Origin: a virus
DNA length: 52,292 nt
Reading direction: 5' to 3' (one strand)
IMG/VR virus record: IMGVR_UViG_3300047361_000395
Span: 1 to 52,292 of that record
The notes under the pieces were generated by a model that was not told the DNA's origin, made no database searches, and was given only the letters and a program-made list of their open reading frames with translations. Made by a program: the position numbers and the translations under genes. Positions 8,701 to 17,900 of the stretch are shown one piece after another. The number at the start of each line of letters is the position of its first letter. The stretch's first letter is position 1.

Positions 8701-11235
8701 TAACTCTTCCTGGTTTTCTTGTTGCTCGTTTGCTTGATCTTCTTTCTCAATAGTTTTCTCGGCGACCTCCCTTTCCTTCCCTTGCTCCTCAACTACCTCC
8801 TGTGGAACCTCAGACTTTAGTTGGCTGGGGTCTTGATTAGCGACTGCATCAATAGTTGTTTCTGAACCAGAAAAACCTGTAAGCTCTTTGAATTTAAATA
8901 AAAGATCATCGTAAGTTGTGGTTTTTTTCCTTACCCTGTTTGATGGATTATTTAATATAATATCCTTTATATTGTCTTCATCATATTGAACATTAAATTT
9001 TTCATTAATCTCTTTTATCACATCGTCTACATTTACTCCATTTTTTCTAAACCAAGAGAGTTGTATTGTTTTTGTAGTTTCTTTACGAACTCCTTTTGAT
9101 AATACTCTTTTAAGAAAGCTAGGGTTAATTTTAGTTCCTTCAATAAATTCAAATATAGGATCCACTTTTTGAGATGTATCTACCTTTGATTCTCTTTGCA
9201 AAGCTTGCGCAACTTCTTGAGCGTTTTCGCTTTTGTCTGCTATAAATTCATCAAACTCTATATTTGGATTCTTAGCCCCCTCTGGATCCACCTCTGTAGC
9301 CTTTCTTCCTTTTGTATAGTCATATTCTTGAACAAGTTCTTTTTCCGCAAGAGTATTTGTTTTTCTTTTCTTGCCTGTCTTAGAGTCGAAAGAAGCTATC
9401 AGCTTTCCTTTGCCATCGACTAAAGCTAGTGTTTGTTTTTTGGAACCTATTTCAAATGTAACAGAACCTTCGGGCTTAACAAATTCTGTAGTAGCGTCTT
9501 CTTCAAATAAATTAAAAGATTTTTTTTCTTCAGCTGGCTGCTGTGCTTCTTCAGATTCAACCGTCTCTTGCTGTTCGGCAGCTGGAGTTTCATCTGATTG
9601 CAATTCTTTTATTTGTTGTTTTAAATCTTCCCTTCTGAGTCTTGCACTTTCTGTTTTCTTGTTACTCAGTGCATCTAATTCAAGTTCAAGATCAATAATT
9701 TTTTCTGTATTTTTTCCAGCAGGGTCACTAACTATGTCTTCAGATATTTTAAATCTTTTTTGTTTGTTTTCTATCTTGTTAGACAACTCATTGTCGTTTG
9801 TGATTTTAATGTTGTTGTTTTTTAAATATAAATCCACCTCCTCTGGAGTGCTGCTGTCTATAAACTCCTCTATCTGCTCTTTGTTCACAGTCTTTCCGTT
9901 AAGCTCGTAACTAGCTATGCCTTTGCTAAGGTTTTTATAGTAGGGCGTGTTCTCTAGATAAGTTTTTGCAATACCCAAAGGTCCTGTAACTAAACCTCTT
10001 GAAGCACCTCCGAATGTTTCAAGCCCAGTTTCTATTGCAGAATACTCTTGTCCAGCGAATACCCTTGCGGTAGCTTCTCCTGCTCCTCCAGAAACTCCTT
10101 CTATAACACCTGCTGCAGTTATAGCTCCAGCTTTACCTGCTGCTTTTCCTAATGCTGATGTAGTTTTTTGAGCAAGTTTAGCTACACGCCCTGCTGCTTG
10201 TGTAGCAATTCCACCTCCTATTAAATCAAACAACGCTGTTGTTCCTCCTCTTTTTAAAGCTCTATTTCTTATGCTTTTTCTTTTTTCGTCATCGTTAAGT
10301 ATTTCAATAACATTCTCTCTATTGAAATCTTTGTCTCCTAATTCTTCTTTAAGGAACTCTATAAAAGAAACAGAAGTTTCCATCAGACCTCCTGCTGCAG
10401 ACATAGCTCCCACTACAGTTGCTGTTGGTCCTCCAGCGATACCACTAAAAACACCTGTTGCTGCTGTTAAAAGCGGCTCCTCGTAAGCTGCCTTTCCCAT
10501 TCCAACAAAACTTCTTATCCCTGTTTCTGCTAAAACTTTAAAAGAATTTACATCGTCATCAAAATCTGCAAGGGTTTTTAAAAACGCAAAGTTGTCTCCC
10601 CCGTTATCTTGTACCGCTTTTGTAAATTTTATCATTTCCTCAGACGGCGGTAGATTTTCCATCTGTTTAGCAGACTCGATTAGATCATCAACGTCTTCTT
10701 GTGTAAAATTTTTACCTTGAGTCATTAACTCAACCACTTCACTCACACTATTGCCCTGTGCTAAACCAGCATCTATGTTTGAAGAAAAAAAGTTGACAAA
10801 ATCCTCACCCCGGCCTGCTTTATTATAGACCTCGTCCTCGGGATTTACTATGTCAGTCGTTAATCCAACCCTGCCTGTCTTTACTTCTGGAACTTCAATC
10901 TTTGGTAACTCCGAAGAAGTATCCTCTAATTGTAAATCCGTATCTTCTTTTTTTTTTACAGGCTCAGGATCTTTTATTCCTAAAAGTCCAGCTAACTCGT
11001 TTTTAGTTCCTTCAAAACCAGTACTGGACATTAAATCAAAAGATAAATCTAACACCTCAGGATCTGTGCATAAAAGGGTGAAAAATTGTCCTCGACTCCC
11101 AGAAAATCCTGTTTCACGCATTCCTTTCCAGACAATATCTAAAACAGAGTCAAAATTTTCACCATATTGAGCGGTACCCACATCTACTTGTGGCGTTGGA
11201 TTATTTGGATCACTTATCTTTTCTTCCCCAATCAT
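5707..11235 (-). CDS. Giant internal virion / DNA-ejection protein with LPD38-like region
   Basis: This 1842-residue protein is last in the late operon. Its N-terminus repeats a short helical motif, TGFSGS (42-47) and TGFEGT (72-77), with a third copy, TGFSGS, near residue 785; such TGFxGs motifs recur in phage virion proteins. Residues ~250-440 are Ala/Gly-rich and hydrophobic, able to enter membranes. Residues ~530-600 and ~800-870 are Glu/Gln-rich spacers. From ~1200 the sequence (FFATGANPFFIVSNVPMD near 1245) resembles the large polyvalent-protein-associated domain LPD38, found in ejected multi-domain phage proteins. Size, place after two other internal-protein genes and composition argue for a capsid-packaged protein injected with DNA. 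No peptidase or lytic motif was identified. Start: ATG 11235, 2 nt after the previous stop. Confidence 0.75.
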   Translation of the reverse strand: MIGEEKISDPNNPTPQVDVGTAQYGENFDSVLDIVWKGMRETGFSGSRGQFFTLLCTDPEVLDLSFDLMSSTGFEGTKNELAGLLGIKDPEPVKKKEDTDLQLEDTSSELPKIEVPEVKTGRVGLTTDIVNPEDEVYNKAGRGEDFVNFFSSNIDAGLAQGNSVSEVVELMTQGKNFTQEDVDDLIESAKQMENLPPSEEMIKFTKAVQDNGGDNFAFLKTLADFDDDVNSFKVLAETGIRSFVGMGKAAYEEPLLTAATGVFSGIAGGPTATVVGAMSAAGGLMETSVSFIEFLKEELGDKDFNRENVIEILNDDEKRKSIRNRALKRGGTTALFDLIGGGIATQAAGRVAKLAQKTTSALGKAAGKAGAITAAGVIEGVSGGAGEATARVFAGQEYSAIETGLETFGGASRGLVTGPLGIAKTYLENTPYYKNLSKGIASYELNGKTVNKEQIEEFIDSSTPEEVDLYLKNNNIKITNDNELSNKIENKQKRFKISEDIVSDPAGKNTEKIIDLELELDALSNKKTESARLRREDLKQQIKELQSDETPAAEQQETVESEEAQQPAEEKKSFNLFEEDATTEFVKPEGSVTFEIGSKKQTLALVDGKGKLIASFDSKTGKKRKTNTLAEKELVQEYDYTKGRKATEVDPEGAKNPNIEFDEFIADKSENAQEVAQALQRESKVDTSQKVDPIFEFIEGTKINPSFLKRVLSKGVRKETTKTIQLSWFRKNGVNVDDVIKEINEKFNVQYDEDNIKDIILNNPSNRVRKKTTTYDDLLFKFKELTGFSGSETTIDAVANQDPSQLKSEVPQEVVEEQGKEREVAEKTIEKEDQANEQQENQEELFDDSEKPESIDVLDTHMDAADKKLKKASLLKRAKDFAGKLPKVLKRQLIDRQADLKRILTNISDTKSIRALNLLITKAGSGALASQIFKGFESKIYKGLKSVETKALDSIIYARRIISINENRRQRRAKSAEYEAQYGSEITPEQAKNIDDEILDFYYEENEDTGVYEIRDFSPYEVTTEGKTINEDVANESLEQLKQRIGEEQYNKLFDRSEAYFESTKSLLERLYDSGRITKAQFDYFKDINYSPFRVIEKIFPESGKDLSSLTEKEEADFLRVNGIPAKDIMALKDGGEYTVMKDSKQLLAMYSAAVARRSFHNKFMNAFFDVYTKHAQNETIQEHMTTDPKVAAEKGFVPMGFFKDGKRTMLYVDETTAKQMLDLRGDTKLLDIAGTFSGAKLIRFFATGANPFFIVSNVPMDFVNVAFFTDAYNRGIEKFKPVAMFKLARDFSLNLAGKIKSDLTGSGKFKEALEEAIEHGMGFDFLSQEGKSKRVGSKKIGSKVVDFLSYAGVASEQAMRLSVYLKVKKDKIADYRKENGVEPTGQALEDIKFSSAAEARETIDFSQGGSLVKDLDKVAPYLNATFQGFRRPFKYYSENRLGFISNVVQATFLASSVPLANGLMAGLFFEDEEKDDVLRKLREETTPYERTNYFLLIDPRNPKNENGDINYIRIRKLPTIAPIAYLGEEMIHSYQSGKDFSFDDFSKTIEAAAPISGSLVDNIGYNPGVSAIAALNNYDLYRRQEIFRKNDNALINENAEGLYDEDVATIYKYFGFGGLDVVSPKRMQVAVEKFITSPSTNPLVGAGYASIETLSNLYKGGADVEPVKEGFKSFFEGIAKSSSRRMFRSTNPRVKDYATREKLEEDIKNVNTEIYLKESKVKNLISEYKEENKIEDRNPKIVPEKINKFINENFDSPEERRRMKRKTLRKIQLPSVSSIYFDLVFEKNSKSQGLILRAIYGEQIDKEEMNEVNKLSKLIMGRSLGKSAFREYKKLIIEGKK

Positions 11236-11236
11236 C

Positions 11237-12883
11237 TTACTTACCTTTTAATTTTGAATTTATCAAAGACCCATATTGACCAGATTTTCCTAAGGCCGCT
11301 GACTCTTGTGGGGTCAATTTTTCACCTGCTTCTTTCTTGGCTTCTAAAGATTTTAAAAACTCTTTCTGGGATGTATCGCTTAATTGTTTTCCTGTTAAGT
11401 TTTGGTAAAACATGTTTACTTCTTTTAAAGTGCCAGGATTAATTTCAATAACCTCCGAATAAGATCCGCCTCCCTCTTCCACAGGCTCTGTTGCGTTATC
11501 ACTATCTTCAAAGCCCACTTTTCCTTTTAAATCTATTCCCACTCTAAAAGTCCAAGCCCCAGTATTTTTGTTTCTTTCTCCTTGAAGAAGGGTTGTTTTT
11601 TTGATGGCATCAATACCTAAGGTTTGCTCTCCAGATTTTAGTTTATCATTCATTTGTCTTAAAATCCTAGTGGCAAATACGTTTTCAGCAGAGTCAGAAT
11701 CTGTTTGTTGCAGAGTATAGCTTATGTCAATACCAGAAGGCTTCCCAGGAATTTTTATTGGCATATATGTGTCAAAACTGTTTTCCACTTTATCTTCAGT
11801 TCCGTCTGGTTTAGTTACTGTAACCACCCTCTTCTCCATTCCTTGAGTATGAATGGGCTCTTTTTGATTATCCAGTCTCTTTTTATAAGCCAAAATAGCT
11901 TTAGGATCCTGATAAAATGTTTGCTGTCTCTTGAGTTCTAATTGATTCACCAACTCCTCTTGGAGCTTAACCTTTAGCTTTTTCCTGTCGTCATCTGTTG
12001 CTTTAAAAGAAAAAACATCCTCACCCTTAATGTGTCTCAGGTTGTTATCTTTAGCTATTTTTTCATCGTCATCCGCCAATCCAAGCTTCATCATCATATC
12101 TAAAATCTGCTCGTCTGTTTTTTTAGCAAGAGAAACATCAAAAGCGGTTCCAATAGCTTCACCTTTCTCTTCGTCAACTATTGAAGTAAAATCTTTAATT
12201 TTTTTGTCTCCTTTAACATATTCATCAAAACCACCAAGCTTTATTATCTCATCAATGTCTGTTTGAATATTCACTCCCTCTCTTGCGTCAAGAACCTTTT
12301 TAAACTGGCTAGCATTTACTCCTTTTACCTCCCCGTCAACAATTGTTTGGTATTGAAGTCCTTTTTCTGTAGAAACTACGTTAAAGTTTTTTGACATAGC
12401 TTCCAGGAGATCAGTTCTCACATTATTTACCTCACTACCTTTGCCTTCATCTTCTAGTTTTTTAACTGAGTCTTGATATGCCACTATATCCTGTGATAGG
12501 TTTTTAATCTCTCCAACTTGCCCTTTTATCTCATTGTTTCTTCTTCTAACCTCAGCCTCATCTATTGTTCCTTGATTATAAAGAAACTCTGTCTCTAAGT
12601 GAGACTGTTTTATTGAATTCCTAAGCTTTTCTGTAGATGAATCAAAGTCTAATATGCCTGTGTCGTCAAAATTATTTTCATGAACATATTGATCGTAAGT
12701 GTCAGCCATTTCTTTCTTGAATGCTGCCCTATTCTCATCAAACTCTTTTTGTCTTTTTCTGGTTTCTTCAGCTTGTTCCAATCCATATGCGGCAACACCT
12801 GCTGCTGCTGCTGAAAGATCAACAACATTAGCTTTTCCTCCGCCTGCTACCTGAAACCCCGCTACATAATCTCTTGCTGCCAT
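11237..12883 (-). CDS. Internal virion (core/ejection) protein, coiled-coil
   Basis: This 548-residue protein has a short Ala/Gly-rich N-terminus (MAARDYVAGFQVAGGGK), then long charged helices (about residues 30-150) typical of core proteins stacked inside podovirus heads, and a mixed Lys/Asp-rich C-terminal half. The end reads LTPQESAALGKSGQYGSL. It lies between a small hydrophobic T7 gp14-like protein and the 1842-residue protein, separated by 10 nt and 1 nt, so the three probably form one ejection complex. No enzymatic motif is seen. The assignment rests on gene order and composition. Confidence 0.6.
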   Translation of the reverse strand: MAARDYVAGFQVAGGGKANVVDLSAAAAGVAAYGLEQAEETRKRQKEFDENRAAFKKEMADTYDQYVHENNFDDTGILDFDSSTEKLRNSIKQSHLETEFLYNQGTIDEAEVRRRNNEIKGQVGEIKNLSQDIVAYQDSVKKLEDEGKGSEVNNVRTDLLEAMSKNFNVVSTEKGLQYQTIVDGEVKGVNASQFKKVLDAREGVNIQTDIDEIIKLGGFDEYVKGDKKIKDFTSIVDEEKGEAIGTAFDVSLAKKTDEQILDMMMKLGLADDDEKIAKDNNLRHIKGEDVFSFKATDDDRKKLKVKLQEELVNQLELKRQQTFYQDPKAILAYKKRLDNQKEPIHTQGMEKRVVTVTKPDGTEDKVENSFDTYMPIKIPGKPSGIDISYTLQQTDSDSAENVFATRILRQMNDKLKSGEQTLGIDAIKKTTLLQGERNKNTGAWTFRVGIDLKGKVGFEDSDNATEPVEEGGGSYSEVIEINPGTLKEVNMFYQNLTGKQLSDTSQKEFLKSLEAKKEAGEKLTPQESAALGKSGQYGSLINSKLKGK

Positions 12884-12893
12884 TTTAATTTCT

Positions 12894-13586
12894 TTAATTT
12901 ATAAACCGTGAAAAATCTGATGAATTACCTGTTAGTGAGGTGTTCATGTTTTGAGATCTTTTTACGGTGTCCATTCCAAAATTAGAGTAATCAGACTTAA
13001 TCGGATTTATGTTTGGTAAAGCTGGATTTTTCATAGTTGATTTTACTCCTCCTCCAACAAAAGGATCCTTAGCCTGCATTGAATCCATTGATGTTAATCC
13101 AGTCATTGCAGCACTTCCTATTTGCGTTAATCCAGCAGTTACAGCTTGCTGTCCAGCTTGCTGCTCTGACATTAAAGCCCCTATTTGAAAGTTTTCCCTT
13201 GATTCCTGCATCTGTCTTAAAGATTGAGCCTCTTGAAACTGCATCCTTTCTATTTGCATTTGCTGTCTATCCAGGTCTGCTGATATTTGTCTTTGTTGTT
13301 GTCCCTGAGCAGCCTCAACTCTTCCGAGACCTCCGACTAATCCTCTTACACCCCCAGCTTGTAGAGCATCAACACTTGTAGCTTGCCTTTGCAATGCTGC
13401 TTCTGTTTGTAACTCAGCCCCTAATGTAGACACTCTTAATCCTTCTGTTTGTGATAATTCTTGACGCTTAAAGTTTTGTAGCGCCTTTTTTGCTCTTTTA
13501 GCTCTAGCCGCTCCGGATATTGCGGTAGCAGCCCCTGCTGCTGCTGACACTCCTAACGCTATCGCTGTTCCAGTTGCTATTGCCAT
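12894..13586 (-). CDS. Internal virion protein, T7 gp14-like in character
   Basis: This 230-residue protein starts with a hydrophobic Ala/Gly segment (AIALGVSAAAGAATAISG, residues 8-25) able to enter a membrane. A long Gln-rich amphipathic helix (residues ~30-160, with repeats like RQMQESRE and EAQSLRQ) and a flexible C-terminus follow. This architecture is typical of the small ejection protein of podoviruses (T7 gp14, P22 gp7-like), which opens the outer membrane for the DNA channel. It overlaps the GNAT gene by 10 nt. The similarity is one of architecture rather than of a specific sequence motif. Confidence 0.65.
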   Translation of the reverse strand: MAIATGTAIALGVSAAAGAATAISGAARAKRAKKALQNFKRQELSQTEGLRVSTLGAELQTEAALQRQATSVDALQAGGVRGLVGGLGRVEAAQGQQQRQISADLDRQQMQIERMQFQEAQSLRQMQESRENFQIGALMSEQQAGQQAVTAGLTQIGSAAMTGLTSMDSMQAKDPFVGGGVKSTMKNPALPNINPIKSDYSNFGMDTVKRSQNMNTSLTGNSSDFSRFIN

Positions 13587-13978
13587 GCTTTAACTAATTC
13601 TAAAACGTTTTTATCGGACTCTATATATCCAGCCCTTTTATATCTTCTTAATAGACTCTTGTTCTTTAAAATAACATGAGCGTATTTACATCCATTTTTA
13701 TCTGCTAGCTCTAGAATACAATCTAAAAGAAAGTCTAAAGCTTCTCCTCTGTCTGAGTCTCTATATTCTTTGTTTGAAACCACAAACTCTGTCAGTCCAA
13801 CCTTAGAATTTGTAAGGTATAGAAACCCTGCACAAATATCAATATTGCCTTTTGACACAATTAGTCCGGTTTCTGGTAAAAAATCCTTGGGTGGTGCTTC
13901 CCATCCCCAGTTTTTCCACCATTTTAAAAGAACATTGTCATAGTCCTCTCCAGAGACTGTTCTTAAATTAAATTTCAT
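13577..13978 (-). CDS. GNAT-fold acetyltransferase-like virion-cluster protein
   Basis: This 133-residue protein has a GNAT-like strand-helix order and signature phrases of a podovirus family: WWKNWGWEAPPKDFLP near the N-terminus, ICAGFLYLTNS in the middle and LLRRYKRAGYIES near the end, the last being the usual GNAT C-terminal Y-x(3)-GF/GY motif. These small proteins are found next to internal virion genes in many podoviruses; whether they acetylate a substrate or act structurally is not known. The start is ATG 13978. A perfect TATATTTG promoter element ends 5 nt upstream, so the transcript may be nearly leaderless. Confidence 0.7.
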   Translation of the reverse strand: MKFNLRTVSGEDYDNVLLKWWKNWGWEAPPKDFLPETGLIVSKGNIDICAGFLYLTNSKVGLTEFVVSNKEYRDSDRGEALDFLLDCILELADKNGCKYAHVILKNKSLLRRYKRAGYIESDKNVLELVKAWQ

Positions 13979-13983
13979 TAATG

Positions 13984-13991
13984 CAAATATA
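13984..13991 (-). promoter_or_regulatory. Bacteroidota-type -7 element TATATTTG before the GNAT gene
   Basis: The leftward strand reads TATATTTG, matching the TAnnTTTG consensus, in the 20-nt gap between two late genes. It ends 5 nt before ATG 13978. No clear -33 TTG is seen at 19 nt spacing. It could start transcription of the ejection-protein genes. Confidence 0.4.
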
Positions 13992-13998
13992 CTAAATA

Positions 13999-14946
13999 TT
14001 AAGGGAAGCTTTTCGAAACTTCTGAGTTTACAGCAAAAACCTCAACCTTAGAATTACTTGTGTTTGATATCTTAATATTTGCAAAATAACCTTTTAAGCC
14101 ATACGATTCTGCTACAGGAGACTTAGCTCCAAATATAAAATCGTTTACAGAAGGAGTGACTGCTGACGCACTTGTTGTTATAGACGTTCCTGTCATTCCT
14201 GATATAGTTCCAATTAATTGATAGCTCCCTGACGTAGCTTTGTAAAGAGAATCTCCTACAGATATTTCAGAAGGAACTGAAGTAAAATTGTAAACATTTG
14301 TTGTGGTGCTAATAAGCATTCCAACCCCCTGAACAGACAACAGCTCGGTATTAACTAAATCTGTAGAATTTCTTCTTATATAAGAATAATGAAACCCTTC
14401 TTTCTTTTCAAAAGAACTTTTATCTATATGACCTTGGTCTAGGTTCGTTGCAATAGTTACATCCCAATCCTTAGCGTCACCTTCAATCTCTATGGTTTTG
14501 AACATTTTAACATCTCCTGATGCATCATTAGACACAAACTCTAGCTCCGAAGGGTATGTTGCTCCATAAAAATTATTCCTGTTGGCGTCATTTGCGTGGT
14601 GCTTATAAAGCTGACCGCTTTTAAATGTAAAAAAATCTCCATTCATGTTGACCATAGACTCTGGTATCCACGAGTGGAAAGATGTCCATCCATTTACATA
14701 CTCACTAAAGCTTACCGTGTAGTTGTTTGAACCAGTAACTGTTGGATTCTTGTATGCCTGAGTAGATGGCGTTGTTGGGGTAACAGTTACCCCAGATGGA
14801 AGCGTATTAACGGGGCATTCGTCAGACAAATATTTTTCGATATAATCAGTGTCTGAAGCCACATTAGCTTTAGTTATGTTAGTAGGCTTTCCATTAACAT
14901 ACTTCCTTAGAGTTTTAACTTTTCTGTATCCTGATCTATATTTCAT
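13999..14946 (-). CDS. Tail stabilisation-associated protein (module found at the C-terminus of crAss-like stabilisation proteins)
   Basis: This 315-residue protein starts at ATG 14946, 2 nt after the giant stabilisation gene. Its residues ~75-140 contain the phrases GWTSFHSWIPESM, FFTFKSGQLYKHH and NNFYGATYPSELEF. A pattern of this kind (SFxP...FYTFKNGxLYxHN...NxFYG) is what I recall near the end of large stabilisation/tail-hub proteins of crAss-like phages. The C-terminal ~80 residues are Ser/Thr-rich beta structure. It probably assembles with the gene upstream in the tail hub. Separation into its own gene is noted as a finding. The structural role is inferred. Confidence 0.6.
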   Translation of the reverse strand: MKYRSGYRKVKTLRKYVNGKPTNITKANVASDTDYIEKYLSDECPVNTLPSGVTVTPTTPSTQAYKNPTVTGSNNYTVSFSEYVNGWTSFHSWIPESMVNMNGDFFTFKSGQLYKHHANDANRNNFYGATYPSELEFVSNDASGDVKMFKTIEIEGDAKDWDVTIATNLDQGHIDKSSFEKKEGFHYSYIRRNSTDLVNTELLSVQGVGMLISTTTNVYNFTSVPSEISVGDSLYKATSGSYQLIGTISGMTGTSITTSASAVTPSVNDFIFGAKSPVAESYGLKGYFANIKISNTSNSKVEVFAVNSEVSKSFP

Positions 14947-14948
14947 AT

Positions 14949-17900
14949 CTATATATTTATAGTTATAGTTTTAAGTATTAATGGATCCGTGCCTGATCCT
15001 GGATAAAATATAGATGTTGCAGCATTGCTAACCGTAGGAGGTGTGTCGCTGGTTATTACTACAATCCCATACTTTGGAACAAAATCTTTAAGGTAGTACA
15101 CCAACTTAATTTCAGCATCAATCGTTCCAGGTTTGTTAGCAAGCGAAGAATAGAAAACCCCTCCAATAAGGTCTAGTGAGCCAAATCTAGATCCTGAGCT
15201 TCCTTCACCATTTTGTATAATCGTTGTGTTATCCCATTGACTATTGTCAGTTGACCCGCCGTAGGGATAATTTGAGTATCCTGTAGTTACTGGGAAAGCA
15301 GAGCTATTATTAGGAAAAGGCGTACCAGTTCTTTGTAACTGCCATTCATCATCCCCCAAAGAGTCAATTTTAATAAACTGTGCCTTAAATGGCGTGTATA
15401 TCTTTTGACCGTTACTATCATAGGTAAAACTTCCCGTGTGAATTGTCGCACCAGGAATGTCTGGATGAGAAAGGGTGTTGGTGTAACTTGTGCTTCCCAT
15501 AGAGCTTACTGTAACGTTTCCATTTGAGTCAACAGACACTCCAGACCCTATGTCTCCAGCCGCAGCGCTTAGGGTAATTTGAGCTCCTGAAGGATACGTT
15601 TCTCCAAAATTTTTGTTTTTTATATTTATTGTTAATGGCGGCACTGTATTGTAATAGGAATGAAGTTTTATCGTTTCTTGATTAAATCCTGTCTGCTTAA
15701 ACATAGGCCCAACATTTTGGTTTATCGTATGTTGTGTCAAACCGAGCATAGTAAAAGCATCCCCTCCGGCTACCGGAGAATTTGTATCTGAAAATGTAAT
15801 ACTGCTATTTGTATCTGTATAGGCGGTAACCTGAGGGAATGTTAGTGATTGATTTTCTACCCCACTAATAATTCCATTTAAACCTTGAGTTGAGCTCAAT
15901 CCTGATGTCACCTCAACCCAAGGTTTAGCGGTGTATGAAAATGCGCTTGTACATGGTTCAGATATAATAAAAGCTAAACTTGTGTATAAATGTTTGTTAT
16001 TGCTAGCATCGCTCCTAATAGCATGATTAACTAAAGATAGTTTTGTTATCTCCCTAAATCCTATAGGAGTAACTATAGCAACTGGGCTTGTTAAGCTATT
16101 AGGTCTTCCGTTAGAGTCTACGTCATTTGTGAATGCATACATTATTGCGTCACCAGGAATATCATTTATGCTCTGCCCTGTTAATGATTTTGCTGTATTA
16201 TCGGCGTTCCTCATTATTCCAATAGTATAACCAAGGGTTACTGCGGCATCTTTTGTAATATATCTGTCAGAAAGAGTTAATCCATATGTGGATCCTGTTT
16301 GTGCGTCACTCCACTGTACTGCATCGGTTAAATTTAGACTAGCCACTGTGACTGTGTTATCGTATGGAACGTAAGTAGTATCACTTACTCTTAATGCGCT
16401 GGAAGCAAGCGGAATATTTGCTAAATTTGAATCTGTTGTGCTACTGTTTCCATTGTAACCATCTGCTTGCATCTTATCAGCATAATGGTTTGGGAAGAAA
16501 AATAATCTTTCTGGAGGGCTACAACTAGAACTTCTTCCGCTACCAGAAGTATCACTGACTCCTGGTGTAGATGCATCTAAAGGAGCAGAATCAACAGAAT
16601 CAACTATATAGTCACTGTCTGTATCAGCAAGCAATGGGTTTGTTCCAGCTGTTGCTTCTTGAGCGTCAGTTAGACCATCGTTATCATCATCCGTGTCTGC
16701 ATTATTACCAACACCGTCTCCATCGGTATCTACGCTTTCAGAGGCATCTAGCGGGAAAGCATCATTCACATCTAAGACTCCATCGTTATCATCATCTGTA
16801 TCTAAATAATCTAGAGTTCCATCCCCGTCAGTGTCAGGGGGAGTGCTAGTGCTATCTAAAGGATCCGTTCCTGCAGCTGTTTCATCTGCATCTGAAACCC
16901 CATCATTATCATCATCAGTATCGGCGTTATCTCCAGTGCCGTCAGAATCCGTATCTGTTGTTTCTGTAGAGTCAAGAGGGAAAGCGTCACTGGTGTCCGG
17001 AGTCCCATCATTATCATCATCTGTATCTATAGCGTTTGGTATGCCATCAGAATCTGTATCTGTTGGAGTATCTGTACTGTCTAAAGGATTTGTTCCTAGC
17101 TGCGTTTCATAAATATCACTTATGCCGTCTCCATCGTCATCTAAATCAGCATTGTCTCCGATACCATCAGAATCCGTATCTGTTGTTTCAGTTGCGTCTA
17201 AAGGAAAAGCGTCTGCGCTATCAAGTACCCCATCATTGTCATCATCTGTATCTGCATTGTCCCCAATACCATCACTATCGCTGTCTGTAGTTTCAGTTGC
17301 ATCTAGCGGGAACGCATCAGAAGAGTCTGGAGTGCCATCATTGTCATCATCTGTATCAGCATTGTCTCCTGTTCCGTCGCCATCTGTATCAGTTGTCTCT
17401 GACGCATCTAGTGGAAATGCATCTGACGTATCGGGTGTTCCATCATTATCATCGTCAGTGTCCGCATTGTCACCAGTTCCATCGCTATCTGTATCAACGC
17501 TTTCAGTTGCGTCTAGCGGGAAAGCATCGCTTGAATCAGCAACTCCATCTCCGTCATCATCCGTGTCTGCATTATTTCCTATGCCATCACTATCTGTATC
17601 TATGGTTTCAGTTGAATCTAAAGGAAAAGCGTCTTGTAAATCTAAAACACCGTCATTGTCATCATCTAAATCAGCGTTATTTCCTACCCCATCTCCATCT
17701 GTATCCGTTGTTTCGGTAGCATCTAACGGGAATGCGTCATTAACATCTAAAACACCGTCGTTATCGTCATCGGTATCAGCGTTATCACCAGTTCCATCAC
17801 TATCTGTATCAACAGTCTCTGTAGAGTCTAAAGGAAACGCATCAGCTGTATCTAAGACTCCATCGTTATCATCATCTGTATCAGCGTTGTCACCGGTCCC

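Noticed and set aside
9371-9910. Rightward 179-residue ORF inside the giant ejection gene
   Set aside because: Antisense Ser/Phe-rich text opposite Glu/Gln-rich spacer; no separate signals.
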